DNA of 64,000 bases from Mycobacterium sp. MFM001 (GTDB taxonomy: Bacteria > Actinomycetota > Actinomycetes > Mycobacteriales > Mycobacteriaceae). The notes below the pieces were generated by a model. It was given only the letters and a program-made list of their open reading frames with translations. It was not told where the DNA came from and did no database searches. Shown in pieces: positions 28,084-38,767 of the stretch (position 1 is its first letter; each line of letters starts with the position of its first letter). A program made the translations under genes and the position numbers. Location of the stretch: assembly GCF_003402475.1 (NCBI RefSeq), contig NZ_BFAB01000005.1:284735-348734 (forward strand). Reading direction: 5' to 3'.

Positions 28084-29816
28084 CCGGCCGACCGGGTCGG
28101 CTCGCTGGGCTGCCACCGCAGCGCGCCGGGCGCGTCCGCGGGCACCACGGGGTTGCGCGGCGCGATCGGGTCCAGGCGGCGATACGGCTCGCCCTGGCGC
28201 GGACGCAGGTCGTCCTCGCCCTTGTTCGGCCACAGCGATGCGGCGCGCTCGGCCTGCGCGGTGATCGACAGCGACGGGTTGACGCCCAGGTTCGCCGAGA
28301 TCGCGGCGCCGTCGTGCACCGAGAGCGTCGGGTAGTTGTAGACCCGCTGGTACGGGTCGATGACGCCGTGTTCGGGGCTGTCTCCGATCACCGCGCCGCC
28401 AAGGAAGTGCGCCGTGAGCGGGATGTTGAACAGTTCGCCCCAGGTGCCACCGGCCACGCCGTCGATCTTCTTGGCGAGGCGGCGGGTGACCTCGTTGCCG
28501 ACCGGGATCCAGGTCGGGTTGGGCTCGCCGTGGCCCTGCTTGCTGGCGTAGCGGCGGATGCCGAGCCGGTTGCGCTTGGTGAACGTGGTGATCGAGTTGT
28601 CCAGGTGCTGCATGACCAAGGCGATCACCGTGCGCTCGCTCCACCGCCGTGGGTTGAGCAGCCGCAGCGTGCCGCGTGGGTCTTCGCGAGCGTTTTCTAT
28701 CAACTGTTTCCAGCGCGGCACGTCGGTGCCTTCGGGGCCGGGTCCGTCGGTCATCAACGTCTGCAACAAGCCCATTGCGTTGGAGCCCTTGCCGTAGCGG
28801 ACCGGTTCGATGTGGGTGTCCGACGTCGGGTGGATCGACGACGTGATCGCCACCCCGTGCGTCAGGTCGAGGTCGGGGCTGACCTCCAGGCGCCCGGCGC
28901 CCACGATCGACTCGGAGTTGGTGCGGGTCAACTCGCCCAGCCGGTCGGACAGCCTGGGCAGCTTGCCCTTGTCGCGCATCTTGAACAGCAGCTTCTGGGT
29001 GTTGTAGGTGCCGGCGGCCAGCACCAGGTACCGGGCGGTGAAAGTGCGCCTCGTGCGGCGCACCCAGCGCCCGGTGGGCACGGTGCGCACTTCCCACAGC
29101 CCGTCGGGTCGCTGCTCGAACGCGGTCACCGTCGTCATCGGAATGACTTGTGCCCCAGCCTTTTCCGCGAGACCGAGGTAGTTCTTCACCAGGGTGTTCT
29201 TGGCGCCGTAGCGGCATCCGGTCATACAGGACCCGCATTCCAGGCAGCCGGTGCGGTCCGGGCCGACGCCGCCGAAGTACGGGTCGGGCACCGTCTTGCC
29301 GGGCGTCTTGGTGCCGTCGGGCCCGAAGAACACCCCGACCGGGGTCGGCACGAACGTGTCGCCCACGCCCATCTCGTCGGCGACCTCTTTGACCACGCGG
29401 TCGGCGTCGGTGAACGTCGGGTTCTTGACGACGCCGAGCATCCGCTGCGCCTGCTCGTAGTGCGGCATCAGCTCGGCACGCCAGTCGGTGATGCCACTCC
29501 ACTGCTTGTCGTTGAAGAACGGATCCGGCGGGACGTAGAGCGTGTTGGCGTAGTTCAGCGATCCGCCGCCGACCCCGGCCCCGGCCAGGATCATGCAGTT
29601 CTGCAGGAGGTGGATGCGCTGGATGCCGTAGCAGCCGAGCTTCGGCGCCCACAGGAACTCGCGCAGGTGCCAGGAATTCTTGGCGAACTCGTCGTCGGCG
29701 AAGCGGCGCCCCGCTTCCAGTACGCCTACGCGGTAGCCCTTCTCGGTCAGCCGCAGCGCCGTGACGCTGCCCCCGAAGCCCGAGCCGATGATCAGGACGT
29801 CGTAATCCGGTTCCAC
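28080..29816 (-). CDS. choD: GMC-family FAD oxidoreductase, annotated cholesterol oxidase ChoD
   Basis: A 578-residue flavoprotein with an N-terminal FAD-binding Rossmann motif ([17 protein letters not shown]) and the GMC signature region near [16 protein letters not shown]. It corresponds to Rv3409c, called choD. Cholesterol oxidase activity is disputed for that protein, so substrate assignment is uncertain. Four cysteines in the spacing C-x2-C-x2-C-x3-C ([11 protein letters not shown]) look like an iron-sulfur ligand set, which classical cholesterol oxidases lack. The start is GTG at 29816, directly before the Rossmann strand. It lies just downstream of guaB3 on the same strand (17 nt), so partial co-transcription is possible. 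The vapBC47 pair found next to it in M. tuberculosis is absent. Confidence 0.85.
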   Translation of the reverse strand: MEPDYDVLIIGSGFGGSVTALRLTEKGYRVGVLEAGRRFADDEFAKNSWHLREFLWAPKLGCYGIQRIHLLQNCMILAGAGVGGGSLNYANTLYVPPDPFFNDKQWSGITDWRAELMPHYEQAQRMLGVVKNPTFTDADRVVKEVADEMGVGDTFVPTPVGVFFGPDGTKTPGKTVPDPYFGGVGPDRTGCLECGSCMTGCRYGAKNTLVKNYLGLAEKAGAQVIPMTTVTAFEQRPDGLWEVRTVPTGRWVRRTRRTFTARYLVLAAGTYNTQKLLFKMRDKGKLPRLSDRLGELTRTNSESIVGAGRLEVSPDLDLTHGVAITSSIHPTSDTHIEPVRYGKGSNAMGLLQTLMTDGPGPEGTDVPRWKQLIENAREDPRGTLRLLNPRRWSERTVIALVMQHLDNSITTFTKRNRLGIRRYASKQGHGEPNPTWIPVGNEVTRRLAKKIDGVAGGTWGELFNIPLTAHFLGGAVIGDSPEHGVIDPYQRVYNYPTLSVHDGAAISANLGVNPSLSITAQAERAASLWPNKGEDDLRPRQGEPYRRLDPIAPRNPVVPADAPGALRWQPSEPTRSAG

Positions 29817-29832
29817 GCGGCCAGCCTAGCCC

Positions 29833-30960
29833 TCAGCTGCCGACGGTCAGGCCGACCTTCTGGAATTCCTTGAGGTCGCAGTAGCCGGCCTTGGCCATCG
29901 AGCGGCGCAGGCCGCCGACCAGGTTCAGCGAACCGAACGGGTCGTCGGACGGGCCGGTGAGCACCTGCCGCAGCGGCGGGCGCTCGCCGATCGCGACCTG
30001 AAGCAGCGCGCCGCGCGGCAGCGACGGGTGCGCGGCGGCCGCCGGCCAGAACCAGCCGTCGCCGAGCGCCTCGGCCGCCTCGGCCAGGGGCGTGCCCAGC
30101 ACCACCGCGTCGGCGCCGCAGGCGATGGCCTTGGCCAGCTCACCGGACGTGTGGATGTCGCCGTCGGCCAGCACATGCACGTACCGGCCGCCGGTCTCGT
30201 CGAGGTATTCGCGACGGGCGGCGGCCGCGTCGGCGATGGCGGTGGCCATCGGCACGCTGATGCCGAGCACCTCGTCGCTGGTGGTCACGCCGCGCGTCGA
30301 GCCGTAGCCGACGATCACGCCGGCGGCACCGGTGCGCATCAGGTGCAGCGCGGTGCGGTGGTCGAGCACGCCGCCCGCCACCACCGGCACGTCGAGCTCG
30401 GAGATGAACGTCTTCAGGTTGAGCGGCTCGCCGTCGCTGGCGACGCGTTCGGCGGAGACGATGGTGCCCTGGATGACCAGCAGGTCCACCCCGGCGGCCA
30501 CCAGCGACGGGGTCAGCGCCTGGGCGTTTTGCGGGCTGACCCGCACCGCGGTGGTCACCCCGGCCTCGCGGATGCGGGCGATCGCGGCGCCCAGCAGCTC
30601 GGGGTCCAGCGGCGCGGCGTGCAGCTGCTGGAGCAGCCGGATGGCCGCCGACGGCTCGGGCTCCTTCTCTGCCGCCTCGATGACCTGGGCGATCTTGGCC
30701 TGCACGTCGGCGTGCCGGCCGATCAGCCCTTCGCCGTTGAGTATGCCCAGCCCGCCGAGCCGGCCGAGTTCGATCGCGAACTCCGGCGACACCAGCGCAT
30801 CGGTGGGGTGGGCGATGACCGGGATTTCGAAGCGGTAGGCATCCAGCTGCCAGGCCGTCGAGACATCTTGGGAGGAGCGGGTACGCCGCGACGGCACGAT
30901 GTTGATGTCGGCGAGCTCGTAGGTGCGGCGGGCGGTGCGGCCCATGCCGATCTCGACCAT
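29833..30960 (-). CDS. guaB3: GuaB3, IMP dehydrogenase-related protein
   Basis: A 375-residue TIM-barrel protein of the actinobacterial GuaB3 family, the same length as Rv3410c. It shares the IMPDH barrel (VVAGGVLDHRTALHLM, GVIVGYGSTRGV) but has no CBS domains, and the IMPDH catalytic Cys loop is not recognisable. GuaB3 proteins have been linked to GMP reductase-type purine interconversion, but that is not readable here. The ATG at 30960 gives the conserved MVEIGMGRTARRTYEL start. A GTG at 30984 overlapping the guaB2 stop (GTGA) would add eight residues and couple translation, and it remains possible. Confidence 0.9.
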   Translation of the reverse strand: MVEIGMGRTARRTYELADINIVPSRRTRSSQDVSTAWQLDAYRFEIPVIAHPTDALVSPEFAIELGRLGGLGILNGEGLIGRHADVQAKIAQVIEAAEKEPEPSAAIRLLQQLHAAPLDPELLGAAIARIREAGVTTAVRVSPQNAQALTPSLVAAGVDLLVIQGTIVSAERVASDGEPLNLKTFISELDVPVVAGGVLDHRTALHLMRTGAAGVIVGYGSTRGVTTSDEVLGISVPMATAIADAAAARREYLDETGGRYVHVLADGDIHTSGELAKAIACGADAVVLGTPLAEAAEALGDGWFWPAAAAHPSLPRGALLQVAIGERPPLRQVLTGPSDDPFGSLNLVGGLRRSMAKAGYCDLKEFQKVGLTVGS

Positions 30961-30980
30961 GTCACGCATGAACGACCCGT

Positions 30981-33090
<2,110 letters not shown>

Positions 33091-33104
33091 GCGGGCCCGT
33101 TTCG

Positions 33105-34022
33105 TCATCCGCCGCCCGGATTGGGCTGTTGGCTTTGGCTTTTCGGCGCCGTTGACGGCGTCGCTGTGGTTGGGGTCACGCTGACCGCCGCCGACGCTGA
33201 CGTCGGCGACGCGGCGCTAGGCGATGTCGGGGTCGGCGTTGCGGAGGCCGACGGCGTCGACGTCGGAGTCGAGGTGGTCGCGCTCGGGCTTTCCGTAGTG
33301 GTCGGGAGCGATGTCGTGGGCGCCGGCGACGTCGTCGACGGCGTCGTCGACTCAGCGCTGGATTCCGAAGCACTGACCGAAGTCGTGGGGGCCGAAGTTG
33401 CCGGTGCGACAACGGGATTCGGCGACGAGCTGGGCGCAGCCGTCGCATTCGGGTCCCGGGTGGAGACCTTGGCGTTGAGCTGGTTCACCTGGTCGATCAG
33501 ATTCTGTTTACGGGTGCTGTCGTTGACGCTCTGCACACTGGTGCTGAGCGACGCAAGCTTGTCCTGCGCCTGAGACCACTGGCCCTGGTTGATCATTTGC
33601 TGGACCTGCTCGATCTCGGTTTTGGCGGACAGTTCGACACGGTCGTCGTGCACCGACTGCGGCTCACCGAACAACATCGAGTGCACGCCGTAGAGCGCGT
33701 CGCCGGGCTGGGCGCCGCCCACCATGGCGCCGAACCCGCCCAGCGTCAGCACGGCTGCGGCTACCGACCCCGCCAGTGCCAGGCGGCGACGGCTGGGCGG
33801 CCGCTCGGCCAGCCCCTGGTGCAGCGCCGCCATCGCCTCGCGGTCGGACACCAGTGCGCTCGCCGGTGGCCATCGCAAGTCGTCGCGCCAGTCCGCGAGC
33901 AGCGCGAACAGCGCGTCGTCGCCGGGTTCGCTGAGGTCGACAGGACTGCGGTCGGCGAGCGCGTCGAGCAGCCGATCGGTGCGTGCCACCGCGGCCAGGT
34001 CGGGCTGACTGAAATCAGGCAT
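33105..34022 (-). CDS. rsdA: Anti-sigma-D factor RsdA
   Basis: A 305-residue single-pass membrane protein (Rv3413c). The cytoplasmic N-terminus (about residues 1-75) holds the sigma-binding region. A transmembrane segment (LALAGSVAAAVLTLGGFGAM) follows at about 80-100. The outer part contains a short coiled-coil stretch and ends in ~110 residues almost entirely of Ser, Thr, Pro and Ala. RsdA sequesters SigD and is degraded to release it. The ATG at 34022 overlaps the end of sigD by 8 nt, so sigma and anti-sigma factors are translationally coupled. The repetitive S/T/P tail probably spans the cell wall. Confidence 0.9.
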   Translation of the reverse strand: MPDFSQPDLAAVARTDRLLDALADRSPVDLSEPGDDALFALLADWRDDLRWPPASALVSDREAMAALHQGLAERPPSRRRLALAGSVAAAVLTLGGFGAMVGGAQPGDALYGVHSMLFGEPQSVHDDRVELSAKTEIEQVQQMINQGQWSQAQDKLASLSTSVQSVNDSTRKQNLIDQVNQLNAKVSTRDPNATAAPSSSPNPVVAPATSAPTTSVSASESSAESTTPSTTSPAPTTSLPTTTESPSATTSTPTSTPSASATPTPTSPSAASPTSASAAVSVTPTTATPSTAPKSQSQQPNPGGG

Positions 34023-34605
34023 AGTCACGTCCCGCCCCAACGATCTCGGACTTCAGCCGCGCCAGCGCGCGGTGTTGTGCCACCCGGACAGCCCCTGCGC
34101 TGGTGCCGACGGCTGTGGCGGTCTCCTCGGCGCTCAGCCCGACCACCACCCGCAGGATCAGGATCTCGCGCTGCTTGTCCGGCAATACCTCGAGCAGTTC
34201 TTTCATCCGGGTGACGGAATCGGCTTCGATCGCCATTTCCTCAGGTCCGGCGTCGGCCGACCGCCGCTCCGGCAGCGTCTCTGCGGGATAGGAGAGGTCA
34301 CGGCCGGCGGCACGATGCGCGTCGGCCACCTTGTGCGCGGCGATGCCGTACACAAAAGCCAGGAAGGGGCGCCCGCGATCTCGGTAGCGCGGCAGCGCCG
34401 TGATGGCCGCCAAGCACACCTCCTGCGCCACATCATCGGCCGAAAGGCCGCCCCGCTCGATCGTGCCCACCCGCGCGCGGCAGTATCGAACGACGATCGG
34501 GCGGATCGTCTCCACCACTTCGCGAAGCGCGTCCCGATCCCCTGCCACGGCGTCAGCGACGACAGCGTCGAGACGTTCTTCTTGGATTGTCATCGACCGC
34601 GGCAT
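34015..34605 (-). CDS. sigD: ECF RNA polymerase sigma factor SigD
   Basis: A ~196-residue ECF sigma factor. Region 2 runs from about VVETIRPIVVRYCRARVG to FLAFVYGIAAHKVADAHRAA. Region 4 ends with the helix-turn-helix VVGLSAEETATAVGTSAGAVRVAQHRALARL. SigD controls lipid, cell-envelope and late-growth genes in M. tuberculosis and is held by RsdA, encoded next and overlapping. Start choice is uncertain. The ATG at 34605 has a TAACGT -10-like hexamer 5 nt upstream, and the ATG at 34593 is also possible. M. tuberculosis is annotated with a longer form. Confidence 0.92.
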   Translation of the reverse strand: MPRSMTIQEERLDAVVADAVAGDRDALREVVETIRPIVVRYCRARVGTIERGGLSADDVAQEVCLAAITALPRYRDRGRPFLAFVYGIAAHKVADAHRAAGRDLSYPAETLPERRSADAGPEEMAIEADSVTRMKELLEVLPDKQREILILRVVVGLSAEETATAVGTSAGAVRVAQHRALARLKSEIVGAGRDYA

Positions 34606-34681
34606 CTCCAACGTTACGAACCGGACGTGGCCCGGCGCGGTGGCACAGCTAAACCATAAGGGCCGATAGGCGGTTTCCGGG

Positions 34682-35500
34682 TTAGCCCGCGCTCCAAGCG
34701 CCCCCGGCGTGGCGCACCTCTTCGGCGCACGCGTCGCGGATGTCGCGCAGCTGTTGTGTTGTGCGCGTAGCGCTTCCGATGTCGACGAGCAAGCACGCCA
34801 CAGCCCAGCGCAGTGGTACCAGCCCCAAATTGCCGGTGGTCTCCAGTGCGGCGTCGCCGACGGCACGCGCCTTTTCGACGTCCCCGGCGCTGCACAGCGC
34901 CGCGGCCAACACCACCTCACTTTTGGCTTGATGGCGCTGCGATCCGGCTGAGGCCGCCAATTCGGTTGCGGTTTCGGCGTGTCTCACGGCGGTGTGGCCG
35001 TCGCCGGAGGCCATCGCCAGTTCAGCGGCGACCCACGACCGGCGCACCTGCAGTCGGTGCACGGCGGCCTCCTTGGCCAGCGGCTCGGCACGGCCCAGCA
35101 ACGCGGCCGACGCGTATAACCGGCCCATGCCGAGCGCGTCGGCGGCCAGACCGATCAGCGCGTCGGCTGCGGCCTCGGGGTCGTCGCCGGCGAGCGCCGA
35201 CGCGCGACCGTCCCAGCCGCGGGCCAGGTCGTGCCAGCCGAGCTGGCGCAGGAACGACCCCTGCGTGCTGTGCGCCAGCGAGGCGAGTCGGCCCGCCGGC
35301 GCGAGGCGACGTAGTGTTGCCAAGTCGCTGCGGGCAGTGCCGTAGCGGCCCTGCCCGCCCGCGGCGATCGCGCGCAGCCAGAGCTGCTGCGGCGTTCTCG
35401 CGGTTGGCAGCGGCCAGCGGCCGGGCTCGTCGCCGAATGCGGCCGCCGCCAAGGTTGCCCCGGCCGCCGGATCGGAAGAGATATCAATCACTGTGAGCAT
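34682..35500 (-). CDS. Conserved hypothetical protein of alpha-helical repeat type (Rv3415c-like)
   Basis: A 272-residue protein rich in Ala, Leu and Arg. It forms repeated helix pairs of TPR-like character (for example ALIGLAADALGMGRLYASAALLG, residues ~113-135). It matches Rv3415c in position and length. No enzymatic motif is present. It is divergent from whiB3 and upstream of sigD on the same strand, with 76 nt between them. A role as a helical scaffold is an inference from fold only. Confidence 0.82.
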   Translation of the reverse strand: MLTVIDISSDPAAGATLAAAAFGDEPGRWPLPTARTPQQLWLRAIAAGGQGRYGTARSDLATLRRLAPAGRLASLAHSTQGSFLRQLGWHDLARGWDGRASALAGDDPEAAADALIGLAADALGMGRLYASAALLGRAEPLAKEAAVHRLQVRRSWVAAELAMASGDGHTAVRHAETATELAASAGSQRHQAKSEVVLAAALCSAGDVEKARAVGDAALETTGNLGLVPLRWAVACLLVDIGSATRTTQQLRDIRDACAEEVRHAGGAWSAG

Positions 35501-35841
35501 TAGTTAAAAGTCTGTGGTTTCTGCGTTACGGCGATATTAACCGCTACGCCTGTGTCGGAAATTGCAACTCCCATCCGGCTGCTGCGTGAACAGGCAAATC
35601 GCCACATAGAGCGAGTTCGCGGTAGTACGCAGGGTCCCCGGCAATAGCATCGCAGCGATGAACGAAAAGTAAATTCTCAAGGCACAGTTGGATATTCGGC
35701 AGCTTGCACCGCTATTGACGGAATTTCATCGGCACCCCTACCTTTAATGCCGACGGGTAGTCATCGGCGACACCGCTCGAATCAGTTGACGATTTACGTG
35801 ATCACAACTGGTCCCACATGCGCGTGTAGAGAGGGATTTCC
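35501..35841. other. Long AT-richer intergenic region between Rv3415c-like gene and whiB3
   Basis: 341 bp without a convincing gene, visibly less GC-rich than its surroundings. It must hold the divergent promoters of the helical-repeat gene and whiB3. Visible elements are a TTGACG/TACCTT promoter candidate (35715-35744), an 8-bp palindrome GTGATCAC (35798-35805) and a GAGAGGGA Shine-Dalgarno before whiB3. The open frames crossing it have no recognisable protein. M. tuberculosis whiB3 is PhoP-controlled, but I cannot point to a clear PhoP repeat here. Confidence 0.6.
35715..35744 (+). promoter_or_regulatory. Candidate housekeeping promoter for whiB3
   Basis: TTGACG (35715-35720) and TACCTT (35739-35744) with an 18-nt spacer resemble a SigA-type promoter. 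This would give whiB3 a 5' leader of about 90 nt. Confidence 0.3.
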
Positions 35842-36150
35842 ATGCCACAGCCGGAACAGCTACCGGGACCCAACGCGGATATCTGGGAATGGCAACTGCA
35901 GGGTGTTTGCCGCGGCGTGGATTCGTCGGTGTTCTTCCATCCCGACGGCGAACGCGGCCGTGCTCGCATGCAGCGCGAGCGGCGGGCCAAGGAGCTCTGC
36001 CGGCGCTGCCCAGTGATCGAGCAGTGCCGCAGCCACGCGCTGGAAGTCGGCGAGCCGTACGGTATTTGGGGCGGCCTGTCGGAAACCGAGCGTGACGTGT
36101 TGCTCAAGCGCGACATGGGCCGCTCGCGCGGGATCCGCCGCACGGCTTAG
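35842..36150 (+). CDS. whiB3: Redox-sensing iron-sulfur regulator WhiB3
   Basis: A 102-residue Wbl protein with the four cluster ligands Cys23, Cys53, Cys56 and Cys62, the turn motif GIWGG (74-78) and a basic DNA-binding tail (LLKRDMGRSRGIRRTA). WhiB3 binds a 4Fe-4S cluster, interacts with SigA region 4 and controls redox balance and polyketide lipid synthesis in M. tuberculosis. Its place next to sigD and Rv3415c is conserved. A GAGAGGGA Shine-Dalgarno fixes the ATG. Downstream synteny with groEL1 is broken here by a ~5 kb accessory block. Confidence 0.95.
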   Translation: MPQPEQLPGPNADIWEWQLQGVCRGVDSSVFFHPDGERGRARMQRERRAKELCRRCPVIEQCRSHALEVGEPYGIWGGLSETERDVLLKRDMGRSRGIRRTA

Positions 36151-36292
36151 CCCCAGAAGCCACGTAGGCAACCGCGACACGTAAACCGCTGCGCCGACGC
36201 GCCGAGGACGCGCGCAGTGGCTTCAGTTTCGAGAAGCACGCCGATCGCGATAACGGCAGGCGTTCGGCGCCGCACGCCCCTACTGTTCTGAC

Positions 36293-36694
36293 ATGCAGAC
36301 AGTGCTGTTCGCGCTTGGCCTGGTCCTGTTCCTGGTGGGCCTGCTCACCGGGATGGCCGTCCCCGCACTGAAGAACCCCCGCATGGCGCTGTCGAGCCAC
36401 CTCGAAGCGGTCCTCAACGGCATGTTCCTCGTGCTGCTCGGTCTGCTCTGGCCACACATCCACTTGCCGGATGCGTGGGGAGTTACGGCAGTAGCACTGA
36501 TCGTGTACTCCGCCTACGCGAACTGGTTGGCGACGCTGCTCGCAGCGGCATGGGGGGCGGGGCGACGATTCGCGCCGATCGCTACCGGCGAGCACGTCGC
36601 CTCAGCGGGAAAGGAACGGGTCGTCAGCTTTCTGTTGGTGTCCCTCTCGCTGGCGATCGTGGTCGGCGTGGGCATTGTCATCGTCGGGCTTTGA
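36293..36694 (+). CDS. Hydroxylaminobenzene mutase-like membrane protein (HabA/HabB family)
   Basis: A 133-residue integral membrane protein with four hydrophobic segments. It has the family blocks NPRMALSSHLEAVLNGMFL and YANWLATLLAAAWGAG, which are characteristic of hydroxylaminobenzene mutases. Those enzymes rearrange hydroxylaminobenzene to 2-aminophenol in nitrobenzene degradation. In genomes without that pathway the role is unknown, so the name marks homology only. TACTGT (36281-36286) lies 6 nt before the ATG, suggesting a leaderless mRNA. It is the first gene of the accessory block between whiB3 and groEL1. Confidence 0.75.
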   Translation: MQTVLFALGLVLFLVGLLTGMAVPALKNPRMALSSHLEAVLNGMFLVLLGLLWPHIHLPDAWGVTAVALIVYSAYANWLATLLAAAWGAGRRFAPIATGEHVASAGKERVVSFLLVSLSLAIVVGVGIVIVGL

Positions 36695-36753
36695 CGACCG
36701 CTGCCGGCACGCACAAAAGACGAAGCGCCCCTGGCCTTTAGAGCTGGGAATGC

Positions 36754-38271
36754 TCAAGCCGACGCGAACTCAACATCCAGGCCGAAAACCTGCACGGCGG
36801 CGGACTTGCCCTTCAGTGCGTGAAATCCCCTGTCGACCAGTCCGAGTGGTCGAGAAGCCAGTGCCTCCACTGACTGCTGAGTGAGAAGGATCGCGTCGCT
36901 GGTGGTCTTGGTGAGCTGCTCGACGCGAGCGGCGACGTTGACGGTGTCGCCGATCAGGGTGAACTCGAGCTTGCCTCCGCCGCCGATGGTTCCGGCGATC
37001 ACAGAGCCGGTGTTGATCCCGATGCCGATCCGCATCTCCCCGCCGAACCGTTCGGCGACCAAGCGGTGAATCAGGACGGCGGCGCCCACGGCGGCGTCGG
37101 CATGATGGGCAAGATCGTTGGGGGCGTTGAAGACGGCCAGCGCGCCGTCACCGAGGAACTTGTTGACGTGCCCGCCGGCGTCGACGACTGCGGGTACGAC
37201 GATCTCGAACAAGGCGTTGAGCCGGGCGACGGTGTCCTCGGCGGTGTTCGATTCGGCGAACGGGGTGAAGTCGCGAATGTCGATGAACATCACGGTCACT
37301 TCGCGGCGTTCGCCGGTGAAGATGTCGTCACCCTGCTCGAGAAGACGGGCCGCCAAGGCTGGGTCGACGTAAGTGCCGAACGCGGCCTGAAGTCGTTGTC
37401 GCTCAGACAAACCCGCCTGCATGCGGTTGAACGACGCCGCTAGCGCGCCGAGATCGTCGTCCTGGACCACTGGAAGCCGTTGGCTGTAGTCGCCCGCGGC
37501 GACGCGCTTGGTGCCTTCGGCAAGATCTCGAAGCGGCTGCAGGGCAGGCGCGAACGAGGCAGCCACTGCAATCGGTATCGCGACGCCCAGCGTCAGCCCA
37601 CACGCGATCGCCACGGCGAGCGCGGGGCCGTACCTGGCCAGGTCGAACACGGCTGCCAGCATCGCGCTTGACAGGCAGAACACGAACGCGGTCATGATCA
37701 TGGACAGGTTCGTCCAATTGGCGAAAGTCGGGCGAGAGCGAGGCAGGGAATCACCGATGCCCGTATCGCTGGCGATGGCGGCTCGGGCCGGCCGCAACGC
37801 TCCTTCCGCGAAGCTGTGCACTGAAATCAGCATGTTGGCAACGCCGTTCGCTGCCCCCAAGATCGCGTACTGGACCAGCCGCGGCCCGGTTACCCCTGCG
37901 ATCGCACCAACAGCGACCATGAATAGAGCAGTCCACACCGCGTCGGACCCGACTGTCCGGCCAACCGCCCGCCGGGCATATGCGTATGTGGCGCTTAATA
38001 CCGTCGTCGGATCGACCGCGCACCCCGCGACCCACTGCTCGACCGGGCGCAACCCCTTCATTCCAGGAAGAAGGAGCACGTACGCCCGCACCAGGACAGC
38101 GACAACCGTAAAGGCGGCTGCTTCGCCGTAGTGACTGGATCTTTCGAAGGCCACAATGACGAATGACCAGAGCAGAAAGACCGGCAGCGTCAACGGATAC
38201 ATCAAGGCGCAGAGCGCCCATGAGTACTTCGACCCGTACCGATCCCATACCCACTGGAAGATGCGGTCCAT
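36754..38271 (-). CDS. Membrane-bound class III adenylate cyclase with HAMP domain
   Basis: A 505-residue cyclase. About six transmembrane helices fill residues 1-240. A HAMP domain (LRDLAEGTKRVAAGDYSQRL) and a class III catalytic domain from about 320 follow. All key residues are visible: metal Asp in MFIDIRDFTPF and in FLGDGALAVF, the purine-selecting Lys in NKFLGDG and Asp in LIGDTVN, and the transition-state Asn and Arg in NVAARVEQL. It should therefore be an active ATP cyclase, similar in layout to Rv1318c-Rv1320c and Rv3645. The signal sensed by the membrane part is unknown. Confidence 0.92.
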   Translation of the reverse strand: MDRIFQWVWDRYGSKYSWALCALMYPLTLPVFLLWSFVIVAFERSSHYGEAAAFTVVAVLVRAYVLLLPGMKGLRPVEQWVAGCAVDPTTVLSATYAYARRAVGRTVGSDAVWTALFMVAVGAIAGVTGPRLVQYAILGAANGVANMLISVHSFAEGALRPARAAIASDTGIGDSLPRSRPTFANWTNLSMIMTAFVFCLSSAMLAAVFDLARYGPALAVAIACGLTLGVAIPIAVAASFAPALQPLRDLAEGTKRVAAGDYSQRLPVVQDDDLGALAASFNRMQAGLSERQRLQAAFGTYVDPALAARLLEQGDDIFTGERREVTVMFIDIRDFTPFAESNTAEDTVARLNALFEIVVPAVVDAGGHVNKFLGDGALAVFNAPNDLAHHADAAVGAAVLIHRLVAERFGGEMRIGIGINTGSVIAGTIGGGGKLEFTLIGDTVNVAARVEQLTKTTSDAILLTQQSVEALASRPLGLVDRGFHALKGKSAAVQVFGLDVEFASA

Positions 38272-38385
38272 GCTGGGAGACTAAACGTAAATGGCCGCTG
38301 AGCTGCAGTTTTTGCGGAACAGCCCTCCGAAGGCAAGGCGGCTGTTACGGTCGCGTCAATGTTGAGCCGAGCAGGAGATAGCACC

Positions 38386-38700
38386 GTGAGAAAGCAGCTT
38401 GTATTCGCAGCGATCGCCGCGGCAGGTTTTGCCGTTGGTTTGATCGTCGCACCGTCGGCTCATGCCGACGACCAAGGATTCCTCAACGAACTCCAATCCA
38501 ACGGCTTCGGAGGTTGGTCTGTCGGAGGCCAACAGATGCCTGATGGCGTCTTGGTGGCGCAAGGCTATATGGCTTGCAACAGACTGCATTTGGGCGAGTC
38601 ACCGGACCAGTTGGTCGGACAGCTGAGCCCTAACGATGCCGGTACCGGCCGAATGCTGATCCAGGCCGCGCAGCACAACCTCTGTCCCGACACTCTGTAA
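38386..38700 (+). CDS. Small secreted DUF732 protein
   Basis: A 104-residue exported protein. A Sec signal peptide (about residues 1-27, ending APSAHADD) precedes a DUF732 domain with two cysteines (YMACNRL and HNLCPDTL) that probably form a disulfide. The family is abundant in mycobacteria and of unknown function. The GTG at 38386 was chosen over the ATG at 38359 because AGGAGA lies 7 nt upstream and the signal peptide starts here. It is divergent from the cyclase gene. Confidence 0.82.
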   Translation: MRKQLVFAAIAAAGFAVGLIVAPSAHADDQGFLNELQSNGFGGWSVGGQQMPDGVLVAQGYMACNRLHLGESPDQLVGQLSPNDAGTGRMLIQAAQHNLCPDTL

Positions 38701-38767
38701 GGGTCGTCTGAGCGCGCGTTTGGCCGTTGCTAGGGCGACGACGCCTGCGCGTGCTTAGGTCGGGGTT

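Noticed and set aside
27385..29652. 755-codon minus-strand frame across the sulfatase and GMC genes
   Set aside because: Shadow frame. Composition and lack of motifs argue against coding, while choD is clear in another frame.
35747..36016. Small open frame upstream of and overlapping whiB3
   Set aside because: It overlaps whiB3 in a different frame, has no Shine-Dalgarno and no similarity.
36154..36226. Inverted repeat GAAGCCAC/GTGGCTTC after whiB3 as a terminator or small RNA
   Set aside because: An 8-bp stem separated by about 50 nt of GC-rich sequence is weak evidence. No clear structure could be defended.
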